This document shows positions 44,812 through 55,104 of a DNA stretch of 64,000 bases, piece by piece. Origin of the DNA: Tetmemena sp. SeJ-2015 (taxonomy: Eukaryota; Ciliophora; Spirotrichea; Sporadotrichida; Oxytrichidae). Both the position numbers and the translations under genes were made by a program. The stretch is from positions 1-64,000 of the forward strand of contig JAJKFJ010021854.1 of the NCBI GenBank assembly GCA_027382625.1. Reading direction: 5' to 3'. Each line of letters opens with the position of its first letter. Position 1 is the stretch's first letter. The notes under the pieces were generated by a model, which was given only the letters and a program-made list of their open reading frames with translations, was not told the origin of the DNA and did not search any database.

Positions 44812-47418
44812 TCACTTTCTTGGGGCTCTCCCAGCTTTTGCAGCAGGTGCCGCCTTCTTAGGTATTACAGAGGCAGGAAGTTTCCTAATTGGCTTTTTTA
44901 ACTTCGCATTTAAATGTATATTCAATTTTGATTATTGCATTACAGTTGAAAATTTAATTAAAATCGGTGATTAATTAAAATAATAAATGGCCAGTTGCAA
45001 CTTCATGGCAGTTGAAATCGATAATTAACCCCTGATCTGCAGCTCGTTCGATTGATAATAAAAAATTAATACGACTTTCTTTTTTGATTATCTCTTCAGC
45101 CCCTCTTTAGCAGCGAGATATGATGTTTGCAGTATTAATTAATAAATTTGAACTTGAATCAAAACTTGTGTCGCTGATATCTCTCTGTTGCGCGCTCCCA
45201 CACAAAATTTGCAAGGATTAAAAGCTCTTATAATTTGATGCTGAATCGATTGGTCTATTAATTAATTAAATAGGACACACTTCAACTGCCACTGATTTCT
45301 TCCATTAATTCTCTTTTTTATTAAATTCTCAGCTATATCTGATGCTTTCCTCGCAGCTGGTTTCTTCTTCGCTTTTTCCCTATAAATATGTCAAAATTAG
45401 GATGTTTTCATTCACAATTCTTTCGTTTAAAAAACACAACTATTCAATAAGCCTTTCTTTTCATACCTCATATTAATTCGTGTATTCTTGATTTTAATGA
45501 TAATCTACTACTTCAAAACTTACTTTTCTTCGTCTTCTTCATCTGAAGAAGAGCTGTCATCTGATGACGATTCCGGCCTTTACCTAGCTCTCGCCCCCAC
45601 AACTTTTGCTACAGGAGACTTTCTTTTCGCTGGAGGTTTCCTTTGGTTCTCCTCCTCTTCGCTGCTACTGCTTTCACTGCTGCTGCTATCCTCAGAATCT
45701 GAATCACTCAAACCTTAAAACCTCCAGATAGAGAAAGTCCGTTATTAATTTAACTCGTATGTATCTCTCTACGAGGAGCATTCGCTAACTGAATTTAGAG
45801 TCTGGGTTAGGGTTGTGGAACGATTGCTGGTGCACCTTTGGACTGGTCTATTTTGACTAGGTCATTTTTGAAGATGTTCTTTTCTTCCAAGTCCTTGATC
45901 TCGGCCTCTGTTCTCTTAGAGCTGCGGATTCAGGAGCAGATAGTTTTCTATCAGACTATTGATAAGGGAGTTCTTCTTGACCTCGTTAACATCCACTCTA
46001 CAAGAGGGGCAGTCCTTCTAGGCGAGCCATCCAATCTGAGAAGCAGCCTCCACAGAAGGTGTGAAGACAAGGCATGAGAGGACACAGCCTATGCATGGTC
46101 ATGTAGCATATTCCACAGTCGAACTGGTCAGCCATCATACTGATCTTCTTGTTGATCTCAAGTTGCTGAGCCTTATGTGACTGCTCCATCTCCTGCATGC
46201 TCTTTAAGGTCTTTCTCAGAACCCTTCTTGAAATCATCTTGCTGTGCCTTCACCTAGGCAGTCAATTTCTCCAAAGCTCTTTTCTCTGCTTCTTCCTCCA
46301 GCTACTTTAATAGGGCTTCGTCGACTACTGGTTATTGTTGGAGCGCCACTGCGCTTTGTGAATCGTTTTGCTCCTACTGCTTTGAGAAGTCCTAAAATAA
46401 GTGTAGTCTCATAAGGATAAATTAAGATGCAAAAAGGTCCTTTAGAACCACAAAAATGTAGCCTATCTCATCCTCGGTCGACACTCCTTCGCTTTCTTTG
46501 AGAAGAATTAGCTCATCGCCATTTTTTAGCTCCATAGTCTGGTTTTTTCCAACCTAAAGCAAAAATATGAGAAAAGTTAAAACGAGTCTGGTCAGTAAAC
46601 CATGCGAGCCCATTAATTTTTTGTCCATATTACTCATTAATTTTATACTAATCAATCTATAATAACCTTTATACTCTTAGAATGACATTAAATTTGAACT
46701 TTTAGTTGTCCATTTAAAGTTCGCTTCCTCCTAAACTTCCTTAAACCCAAATCTCATTTACAAAAATCCAATGAATCTTGGAATAGCTTTTGGCTTTTGC
46801 ATGAGCATTAATAATTTGTTTCTTGTCAAGTCTGCTATTTAAAGCCCATTTTAAGAATTTTAAAAGCTCTCAAGTTCCTTTATTCTTTGAAAATATTCTT
46901 TGTCTTCGATTCCTTTCCCTCATTGGATCATAGAGAATTAGTATACTGACCTTAAATTTTGACATTTTTGTCCTCTCTTGTACTTACCAATTAAGCGTTT
47001 AGATAAGATCCATTCGTAGAGGTGTCCTCGAGACACACTATCATGCGTCCATTCTCGTCTATCATTCGGCTTAGTATGCAGTGAGTACCTGAGAGTCTTT
47101 AGTCCTTGATCTGTAGCTGATTTTTGGGCAATCTGCCGATAGAGAAGCTCTCGCCCCGCACCTCTTGGCTCCTGTATTTCTTGTTCAAAGAGTTCAAGCG
47201 AGCCCACACTTGGTCTATAATAGAAGTGCTTAGTATGGAATAGGACTTAACGATGACACTTTTTTATAGTCAAATGTATAATCAGATAGCATGTCTCAAA
47301 TAAAAGCTTGTGCTTAGTTCAATATTTTTTTTATATTATGCATGTGGTTACCTTATTGATTGGATCTATTTTGATCTTGAGAGTTTGATTGCAAGTTAGA
47401 TGCATCCACTTCTGCCAT
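44812..47418 (-). CDS. CHFR: CHFR-like FHA-RING E3 ubiquitin ligase
   Basis: The ATG at 47416-47418 opens MAEVDASNLQSNSQDQN. The FHA domain at about 47225-46500 has VWARLNSLNKKYRSQEVR, SFSIGRLPKNQLQIKDQRLS, GTHCILSRMIDENG, VCLEDTSTNGSYLNAQL, VGKNQTMELKNGDELILLKE, EDEIGYIFV. A coiled segment leads to the RING: QFDCGICYMTMHRLCPLMPC, LHTFCGGCFSDWMARLE, CPSCRVDVNEVKKNSLINS, LIENYLLLNP, with spacing like CHFR. The tail is Lys/Glu-rich, then acidic-Ser (SDSDSEDSSSSESSSSEEEE), then Lys/Pro/Ala-rich, ending AKAGRAPRK at TGA 44812-44814. CHFR controls a mitotic-entry checkpoint in animals; that role here is inference. A one-base shift at about 45911-45925 separates the RING part from the tail. MITE copy C lies in its last IES. 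The acidic/basic tail could belong to a separate gene, but the frames and spacing favour one. Confidence 0.75.
44909..45355 (-). other. IES, 447 bp, pointer TCGCA (TGCGA on the gene strand), containing MITE copy C
   Basis: TCGCA at 44904-44908 and 45351-45355. Removal joins KAKKKPAA to KLKKPIRKLPASVIPK in frame on the minus strand. It is the longest IES resolved here and consists mainly of the 397 bp repeat. Confidence 0.75.
44941..45337 (+). mobile_element. MITE-like element, copy C nested in an IES of the CHFR-like gene
   Basis: A 397 bp element. Its left end is TACAGTTGAAAATTTAATTA. Its right end, reverse complemented, is TATAGCTGAGAATTTAATAA. Both fit TAYAGYNR and carry boundary TA dinucleotides. 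It shares internal landmarks with copies A and B: cagttgaaatcga, acccctgatctgcagctcgtt, gcgctcccacacaaaatttgc, ggacacacttcaactgcc. It lies inside the 447 bp segment 44909-45355, bounded by TCGCA direct repeats, that interrupts the CHFR-like gene. It is therefore germline-limited DNA that must be removed to restore that gene. Confidence 0.85.
45379..45538 (-). other. IES, about 160 bp, pointer GAAAA (gene strand)
   Basis: TTTTC at 45374-45378 and 45534-45538 on the plus strand. Removal joins SSSDEEDEEK to AKKKPAAK in frame in the CHFR-like gene. Confidence 0.65.
46555..46988 (-). other. Intron or IES, about 434 bp, inside the FHA domain
   Basis: On the gene strand it begins GGTAAGTAC and ends TTTTGCTTTAGGT. 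Removal gives YLNAQLVGKNQTMELKNG, repairing the FHA domain. It satisfies both GT-AG splicing (GTAAGT donor, pyrimidine-rich TTTAG acceptor) and a GGT direct-repeat pointer, so sequence alone cannot decide. Confidence 0.7.
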
Positions 47419-47689
47419 TTCTGATAATTCTGATGTAATTGATTTTAATTCTATCAATTATTTCATCCCAAGGAGAGTTCAGTCGCATAATCATATCTTC
47501 ATTTCTGCTGAGATCATTCTTTACAAACATTCCAACAAATTAAGGAACTGCGAATCAAAATTAAATATGAGAAAGTACGATAATGAAGACGATTGAATCA
47601 TTTTGAGAGAGTATTTTTAAGGACAGGAGATTTATAATTAATAAGAATTAAAAGGATCGCAGTGGATTAGGGTGATAGATAGCCACTAC

Positions 47690-48431
47690 TAAGTATTATA
47701 GGGAAGCAAAAATCTAAAAAATAGTAGTGAGCAGAAAAATAATACCAAAGCCATGGATTAAACCGCTGGTCAAGGTCTTTACGCTTTCTATTCTCTATAA
47801 GATTCTTCTTCTTTATTTATTATTTTGGGATAATTTAGCAAATATATATTTCAGTTCTACAGCTGCTGTTACTGATGATGATGAGTCTCTTAAGTTAAAT
47901 ATATCTCTAATAAAAGTTAGAGAATATATTTATTTATGATAAATATTTTAATATATCAGCCGCTTCATTATATCTTCGAAGCTTTTATATTAGCTCTGCT
48001 TCATTTCTTATTACAGCTGCCTGATGATTTATAATTTTTATTCCATTATCATATTCTGGCTCCACCTTCTTACTCTTTGCTTCATTCAATGAAATTAATT
48101 AGGAGAAGATATTTTTGAAAGTCCTTCTTATTTTTGCTTTTGATTGATGGGCTGATTTATTATTGGCATAGAAATACTACTGATCATCTAGTAGATTGTC
48201 AATGTTAAGAGAGGACGAGTAATCACTTTCTACATCTTCCATCAACATCTGCTCTTCTTTGCTCTCCTCATGCTCTATCAATCTTCTTCTATTTGCGGGC
48301 ACGGAGTCTATCAATAGACCTGTGGACTACTCTGAATCCTCCAAGTTCTCTATCTATATTTCAGGCTAGGTATCTGCGTTAATACTGCTCCTGTCTTAAT
48401 CCTCCATTTCAAAATCCCTTCCATCCTCCAT
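47690..48431 (-). CDS. Acidic/basic coiled protein, unrecognised
   Basis: The ATG at 48429-48431 opens MEDGRDFEMEDQDRSSIN. It continues ENLEDSEQSTGLLIDSVPAN, RRRLIEHEESKEEQMLMEDV, NIDNLLDDQQYFYANNKSAH, KAKIRRTFKNIFSQLISLNE and AVIRNEAELIQKLRRYNEAA. After an A/T-rich stretch at about 47790-47940 a short block IENRKRKDLDQRFNPW follows near 47780. The 3' end is not located. No known domain. The preceding minus-strand gene's stop (48447) lies only 15 bp upstream of this ATG, so the two could be parts of one gene. Confidence 0.5.
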
Positions 48432-48446
48432 TTAATTCTCACACAC

Positions 48447-50088
48447 TCAAAATATAACTTTATCATTATAATTTAAGAGATAATTGATGGGTTTTGTGAT
48501 AGAAGGAATTATTGGAAGTTAAAAGGGGAGTTTTATCTGCTCAAAGGTTGAGAGTGAGAGGAAGAGTCTGAGTTTATCTGTGATTTCTAAGTTTAATAAT
48601 GGTATCTAATTAATCCTCATTTTTACAATAGTTTACAGTATTTCAGTAGAAGAAGTCTAATTAGAGTGAGTGGATGATGCCAACTCAACTTCAAAATTGA
48701 AACGATCGATCATCTCTGAGTCGTCTTCGCCTTTCCCTAACTTTAGATTTCTCAATCTGATATCTCTGTCGATCTTTCGCATGAGTGAGGGACCAAGAAG
48801 ATATACGCTTTCCTCATCAAGTTGGTCATCCTCTATTATATTCTGACTAAGTTTTTTCTGAAGCGCTTAGCCGTGAGCGTTTCCTATTGCCTGGACATAG
48901 AGGGGGCTTGAAAAGTTACCACCACACATCCCAGATACGTCTTTGGTCGAGTGCGATGCTCAAAAATTAAGATACAATGTTTCAAATCCACTTTTGGCTA
49001 TTTAAGCTGGTCTATTAGGAGTGGGAGTTCCATTAGTGCTATTGTTGGCTCTATGATTGAGAGTGAAATCGGATGGATGAAAGCTGAATTCTCTAGCCTA
49101 TAAGGAAAAAACTTAAGTAAATATTATTAAAGCAAAATGGATATAAATTATTCCAAATATTGGTGGGTCTTTAGCTTATCAACTCAACCTAATTAGAGTT
49201 ATTCAATAAGAAAATGCAAGTTCAATACATGCATATCATGAATCGAAGCCATAAACTTTTCCCACAGAGGCTTATAAAGCTTAGAATGATAGAGGCAATT
49301 CATAGGTTGAAAAAGATAAATAAGATTCTAGAACATCTTCGCTCTCACTTTATGAGAGGAGTAAATTCTATCCAGCATTTATAATTTGCTAGAAAATAAT
49401 TCTCCTTAAACATTCTTTGAGTATGCTGAGAATATATAAGTTTATACGAATCATTTCTTAAAAATTCAGAGATTTTCTCTCATCGAGGGGAGATTGAAAA
49501 AATGGATTACTCTCTCCTTCTCCCTCGAATTAATAAGCTTTTCAGGTTACTACTATCTGCTTTAAGAAAATTCACTGAAATGAAATTAATTAGAAACGCA
49601 AATTGCAAGGGCCAGGCACGTACCTCAGACTTTAGAATAGGACTTTAAAACTGGTTGCCCCTAGCCGGAGCTTCAAATCTAATCAGTTCATTAAGGGAAT
49701 CTTCAAATTAAAAATACTTATCTCTAAGAATCGTTTCTCTCGCTCCTTGTGTGCGAGGACGAATGGTGGGTCTAAATTGTGATTGTTTCTGCGTTATTGT
49801 CATCATAAATTTATTTAAACGTGTGTGAACTTCAAATTCTTATCACGGTTGAGATCGAGATCATCTTCCTCCCAGCTGAGATCAAGTTCCCCTCCTTGCT
49901 CTAGCTCCAAATCGTCTTGGTTATTGTTGATTCTTTGATTTCCTGACACGTCCCTCAACGACTGCGTGAGAATTAATTTTAAAGAATAGACAAAATTAAA
50001 TTTAGGATTTATTGAGGAGAGCGATTTATCTGAAGGTGGAGTAGGGTGCGGGTCTTTAAAGCGCAGTTCCTGGCACGAATCTTTCCAT
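48447..50088 (-). CDS. Unrecognised protein gene with acidic region
   Basis: The ATG at 50086-50088 opens MERFVPGTALQRPAPYSTF. Blocks after frame changes: QSLRDVSGNQRINNNQDDLE, GGELDLSWEEDDLDLNRDKN (about 49900), QFRPTIRPRTQGARETILRD (49760), REFSFHPSDFTLNHRANNST (49080), VSGMCGGNFSSPLYVQAIGN (48930) and EDDQLDEESVYLLGPSLMRK (48820), DRDIRLRNLKLGKGEDDSEM, ending either near 48640 or at TGA 48447-48449. A/T-rich interruptions near 49950-50010 and 49120-49640 are probably IESs. No family recognised. Confidence 0.5.
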
Positions 50089-50109
50089 TTGAAGGTTAAT
50101 TTGACTTTG

Positions 50110-50890
50110 TAAAATGTATTTGTTGTTTTATTAGTGGTTGAGTGAGAAGAGAGACAATTCTTCTTTTCAATAATAAGTTTAATTATTCATTCATTGCAGA
50201 TCAAGTCATAAACCCTTTATATTAAGATAGTTAAGTTGAAATAGTTACTCTCAAATTAAGTTTTCAACTTTTTTAAGAAAGTATAATTTAAGAATATATG
50301 TATGTTAGGATATGCTAATTTTTTTAAAAAAGGGGAACTCTTTTATTTTTGCCATTATTTTCCATGTTTTGGAGTTTAATTTTATAATACCTAACATACT
50401 ACGAGGAGAATCGGATTAAATACACTCAAAATCGAAACTAAAATTAAATTATATTTCTATTAAAAAAAATAAACATCCTATCAAGAAGATTAAAAGTATT
50501 AGTACTTATGGCAAATTAATTTAATCTACTATAAAATGTATTATATTACGATTCTACTATAAATTTTCTATTTATCTTCTTGTCTGTATCATTTTATGAT
50601 GTTTATAAATTGCAATTTCTTTAAAATCTGGAGAATATTATGATCGTGAGTAATGTAAAAAAGCAAAAACTCTTAAACTCATTTCAATAGAAGCGTGCTT
50701 CATTTTATGCGGCGACTCCTTATCAAAAAAACTATAAAATTTTAAAATTAAAAATAATAATAAAAAAGCATTTTAGACAACGGCGTCTTGCGTGTTATAT
50801 GTTTAAAATTAGGGAAAACCCTAAGCCAAATCCCTGTTAAAATTTAAAAATTTTTTTTTTTCCCCGGTGTTGTGAAATTTGTCTCTTAGG
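50110..50890. other. AT-rich intergenic region
   Basis: No coding block seen. Contains an 11-T run followed by CCCCGG at about 50850-50866 and a TTAAAAAAGGGGAAC stretch near 50325 resembling the one near 33410. Confidence 0.4.
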
Positions 50891-50900
50891 AGAAAATGTC

Positions 50901-52296
50901 TTACTTCTCCTTCTGACCGTGATTTTTCTTGCTCAAAACTTCCGTGACTTTCATGTAGAGTTTGTCATATTCACTCCTGACATCGCCGTTAAATTTTATT
51001 TCGTTTAGGGCTAAAAGAATGTCGTTTTGTATGTCTCGTACAACAGCATCGGTTTGTTTAGGTCTGTCAGAGGAGAGCCTGGTATGTAGTAGCAGTTCCA
51101 ACCAGATTCTCTCCCACTCTTCATTGTCTGTTCCCATAGCTGGGATAGGTCTGTCCGTGTTAAATTCAGCAGCTAGGGTTTTCAGTCTTTTTCCATTATA
51201 GAGTGGTAGAAATTAGCATCATCTTGGTGTCTTAGATCAGTGTCATTTGTGAGATACAGCCTGGGGCTTCCATAATCATGTATTCCTTCACTCTTTACAT
51301 TATGAAAGGGGTTTCCAGGATGTGTGCTGAGATGTGTCCAAGAAAGCTTTCAACATTGATTTCTTCCCAGTCGATTTGGAGATCCTCTTCCAGATCCATA
51401 GGGAGAAAATAGTCCAGAATTTCCCTGTAGTTGATTATGATTTTTTCTCTTCTGTGGTTCCATTCTTAGTCAACTGATGTATTTTAGACAGCCTGTTTAA
51501 TTCTCTTGTATTTGTTTACCTTATTAGCCACCCGTATCTAATAATCAGATTCACAGTCCAGGATTGTCTTAATCAAGAGTTGTTAACCAACTATGATCTC
51601 TTGTTTCAGGTCTTGAATCATTTAAAGGACAAGGTCATAGTCATTGGATCTTGGGTTAAATTAGTCAAGAAAACTGGCCAGTTTTCCCGACCAGATTTCT
51701 GTTCTGTTCTGGAGGGTACTATATAGTAGGTTGGCATGGGGGGGGTATATAATGGCCTTTTTGATTTCAGGATCAAACTCAAACTTAACTTTTGGTTCCT
51801 TCATCTTTATTTCTTCATCTGAGGGCATCTGTGTTAAAGGGTTTGATCAGGCTTTAGAATTTTTCCCATGTTTAAAGGGGAAGGATTTAGTTTTCCATTT
51901 ATCGTCCTTGTACAGAGTAATGGGTAGCAAAATTGGTAGCAATATGAGGGATCCAAGAGATCTGGAACCCCAGTCAAATTCAGCTTTACCTTCCTCGTAC
52001 ATTAAATCTAGCGAGGTCATAGCATAGTTTGTTTAGCCAGTGATCGAGTTGAGTTGTGACTCAAGGGTAAGATACTCTTAGGTGGAGTGGTTCCAGAGAG
52101 TTCTTAACCAAATTTTTAGCAAGTAGTAGACTTAAGCCGATAGGAAACTGAGTCCTCCTCTTTTAAAGGCTAGTAAGTACTTGCACGATAAATCCAGGTC
52201 TTATCGTTTGAGGTGTTGTTGGAATTCTACGAAAACCTTGTGGGTTGTGGAATCAAAGGAAGAGGGAAAGCTTCCCTAGATAAGCAGGTCACTCAT
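50901..52296 (-). CDS. Unrecognised 470-residue protein, apparently free of short IESs
   Basis: The ATG at 52294-52296 opens MSDLLIQGSFPSSFDSTTHK. The coding stretch is nearly continuous with mixed codon use: RGGLSFLSAQVYYLLKIWLR, SLDLMYEEGKAEFDWGSRSL, EPKVKFEFDPEIKKAIIYPP, LQNRTEIWSGKLASFLDQFN, YFLPMDLEEDLQIDWEEINV, EEWERIWLELLLHTRLSS, DVRSEYDKLYMKVTEVL. Two single-base frame changes (about 51843-51852, and in a T5 run at 51187-51193) break it; neither has a pointer. The usual end QKEK is followed by TAA, which is Gln here; the next in-frame TGA is near 50700. Unlike its neighbours it has no short pointer-bounded inserts, so it may be a germline-limited or element-derived gene, or a one-MDS gene. 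I do not recognise the family. Confidence 0.55.
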
Positions 52297-52319
52297 AGCA
52301 CTCACCGTATAGCCTATCT

Positions 52320-53060
52320 ATTAAGATTCTAATTTAATAATCAATTTAAATATATCATAATAAAAATATATCTTTTTAATGTATTTGTTACTGTAGTAAT
52401 GTATTTCCACCTTATTGTTTTTACAATCTTGCTAACATTTTATCTCTCACCATTGACAAAAATAACTAGAGGAGAGTGTAGGATTAGAAAGATGAGTTGA
52501 GGTTTTTAATATTTAGTATGAAAAATTAATTTGTAGCATTTGAAAGATAATTTGTAATATAATTCATAAATAATCAAAGAAAGATTTAAAATTATTATTT
52601 ATTATATGTTTGTTGCTTAATGGAAAATATTTTGAACTAAATGTAAAGAATAATTTAGTTCAAATAACACATTTGATTAATTAATTTTATTCTTTGCTCT
52701 CAAAAGCATGAATAAAAAACTCAAAAGTATGCAGATTAACATTTAAAACATGCCTTAATTAAAGTCTATGAATATTATAATGAGTCTAGCATGATTTAAT
52801 AACAGACATGCGAATATCTCAAACTATCACTAAACATATCCATTACTGCAACAATTAAAATTCAAATACAAAATAATGAATGCAAGTGTATCTTGGCAAG
52901 GAAAAATCCTAAATTATCTACAGAAGACCAAAAACTCAGCCTTATGACCCCTTCCAAGTTGGCGCACCTCTGTTCCTCATGCTCTCATCACGCTCTTATG
53001 CTTTTCCCCTTCTAACATCTACTAAAAATAAGCCCATTATATTATATCACTCCGACGGCG
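52320..53060. other. AT-rich intergenic region
   Basis: No coding block seen; A/T-rich with scattered TTAATTAA-type motifs, including the imperfect inverted pair TGAACTAAATG / ATTTAGTTCA near 52633-52661. Confidence 0.45.
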
Positions 53061-53061
53061 C

Positions 53062-55046
53062 TCAGACCTACTATTGCTATAAAATGTGCTCAAGATTTCC
53101 TTCGTAGTGACCCCCGAGAGCACCTCCGTAGAGGCCACTAAGTGCAAGCTGCTGCACTAGTTGCTGCTGGTGCTAAGCCTACTGCTGTTGCTGTTGTTGC
53201 TGCAAAATTGCCAGCAAATCCTCTTGTCATAGTTGCGCATTTAAAAAGCGATAAGACATTGATTGTCATTCAATATATAATTACCCATACTATAGATCCT
53301 ATTGGTTTCCTTAGAGTTGCTGTGACTACTACTATTACTACTATAGTTGAAGTAATTGAGCTTAGTAGATTGCTAGAAGTTGTTCCTGAGTATATCCTTA
53401 GGCGCTTACTTGTGCTTGTTATCCAAGCATGGCCAGAGCTTACTGCTATTACAGCTGCTAAAGTAGTTCAGGCACGTTTTAAAGCGCATGCAAGTTACTT
53501 TGAATTATGGCATTCTATTGATCATGTTGAGCTTATGCTATCTAAGCTTGGAATATCTGCTACTGCTGCTACTATTGCTACTGTTGCTACTGCTGCTACT
53601 GTTATTAGTGTTGTTGCTCCAACTGCTGCTATTATTGATTCATAGCAGCTGCTTGGAACTTCTGCTTCACTTGATTCAAAATGTGGTAAGAAATCTTTGC
53701 ATGAGTGAGGCCCCTTCTTTCAGGTCGCGTGAGCACGTTGCTCTCTTTAATCTCATTGATGATACTGGGATCAAAAGGTGTTTGATAGAGTTGAGTGTGA
53801 ACATTTTATCCTAATCCGATGGCCTGGACCATACTCTGTCGCAGAAGCTACTCTTAGAGTAGGGATTGATATTGTAGCGGATCAATTCTGAGTTATTAGG
53901 GAGTCAATCCATAGAGGTGTGAGAGTTACTGCTGAGTGAGTTAGGAATTGATCATATCCGAAATGTACTGGTACTGCGCCTTCTGTTCCTCAGTCCATTG
54001 ATTTGGACCTATCTGATTTAGCTGCTCCAAGATTTGTAGTCCCTGAGTTAATTGAGCATCAGAGATGGCTGACTATCCAGAAAGACTAAGCTGTAGTTAT
54101 TGGAGTGTTAGTTAGTCTAATTGCTGCTGTTTATAGACCTCACTGACAATTTATTACGAGGGCTGAAAAACTTGACCCTACTCATTCACGATGAATCCTT
54201 AGCTGTGGAGAAAATCTATGAACTCAATTTGTGTGTTGCTTTAGCTCATCAATTGCTGGAAGTGCATGGATAAGGTTTGGATTTGCTCCTCTGTGAGAGG
54301 GTTCCCAAGAAGTTGCTCTTAAGTGAAAGCATCATTGGCTTGCTGCCCTTTTTATGCAGCTACGTCCAACTAATACTGTTGAAGTAGTTTGTCGATGTAA
54401 AATGAGGCCTGAGGGTCGTTTGTAGCTATCAGCTAGTTTATCAGTTACGAATAGGTTTGTGCGTTTCAATAAAAATTGAAAGATAAGAAAGACTACATTT
54501 GTAAATGTAGAGTTTGGATCACCAGTCTCCAATAAAGCTTGTAGTTACACCAGATCTGGGTTTTGAGCAAGTAAATTTTGGTTATTTAGTTGTGACTCAC
54601 TCAAAATTAATGCCCTTCATATTTTCATGATAATGTGTACTTACTTAATTTAAGACTGTAATTGAAGTTATTGAGAGGCAGCGCCTTGATCATTAGTCGC
54701 CTGAAGAAGATTTTAATTACCCTATATATCAGCCGCTTAGGTCCCCGCTATTACTATTTATTATTCTAGTCCTTAATTATTTGGTAAACCAGGAACCAGT
54801 GAGGCTTGTTGTTGACCAGCGGTCCCATTGCTTCCCTTTATTCCCAGATTTTGATTATACACCTGCTACAATTATGAATGAACCACTTAGAATTTAAATT
54901 ATCTTATAAATGTGCATGATGAAGTAATTGAGATTTAAGAGGGGGCGGCTTACAAAAGTATTTTTATCTGAGTTGTTGATAGATACCAGTCTGTCAGTGC
55001 TAGAAACCGCGATCTGATCAGAGTGTACCTTGCCGCCGTTCGACAT
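53062..55046 (-). CDS. PolyQ-rich protein
   Basis: The ATG at 55044-55046 opens MSNGGKVHSDQIAVSSTDRL. After an A/T-rich break comes VYNQNLGIKGSNGTAGQQQ, then Gln-rich blocks. From about 53660 to 53100 there is a near-pure Gln tract interspersed with Ala/Leu (NQQQQQLEQQ, QAQHDQQNAIIQSNLHALQN, VPELLQQLQQQQALAMLGQQ). The end is LALSGLYGGALGGHYEGN, then QQQQV and TGA 53062-53064. Gln is encoded by a mix of CAG, CAA, TAG and TAA. The plus-strand Ala/Leu open frames here are shadows of the tract. Such Gln-rich regions occur in transcription co-regulators and RNA-binding proteins, but no domain fixes a role. Confidence 0.7.
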
Positions 55047-55104
55047 CTAGAGCAGACCTCCTTCCAAACTCCCGCCTCCGCGCACTCCGTTTCGCTCTCC
55101 AAGC

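Noticed and set aside
45488..45718. Plus-strand Ser/Leu-rich 76-residue frame
   Set aside because: Antisense of the acidic-Ser tail of the CHFR-like gene.
53142..53814. Long plus-strand open frames of 167 and 108 residues, Ala/Val/Thr- and Leu-rich
   Set aside because: They are the antisense reading of the polyQ tract on the minus strand.
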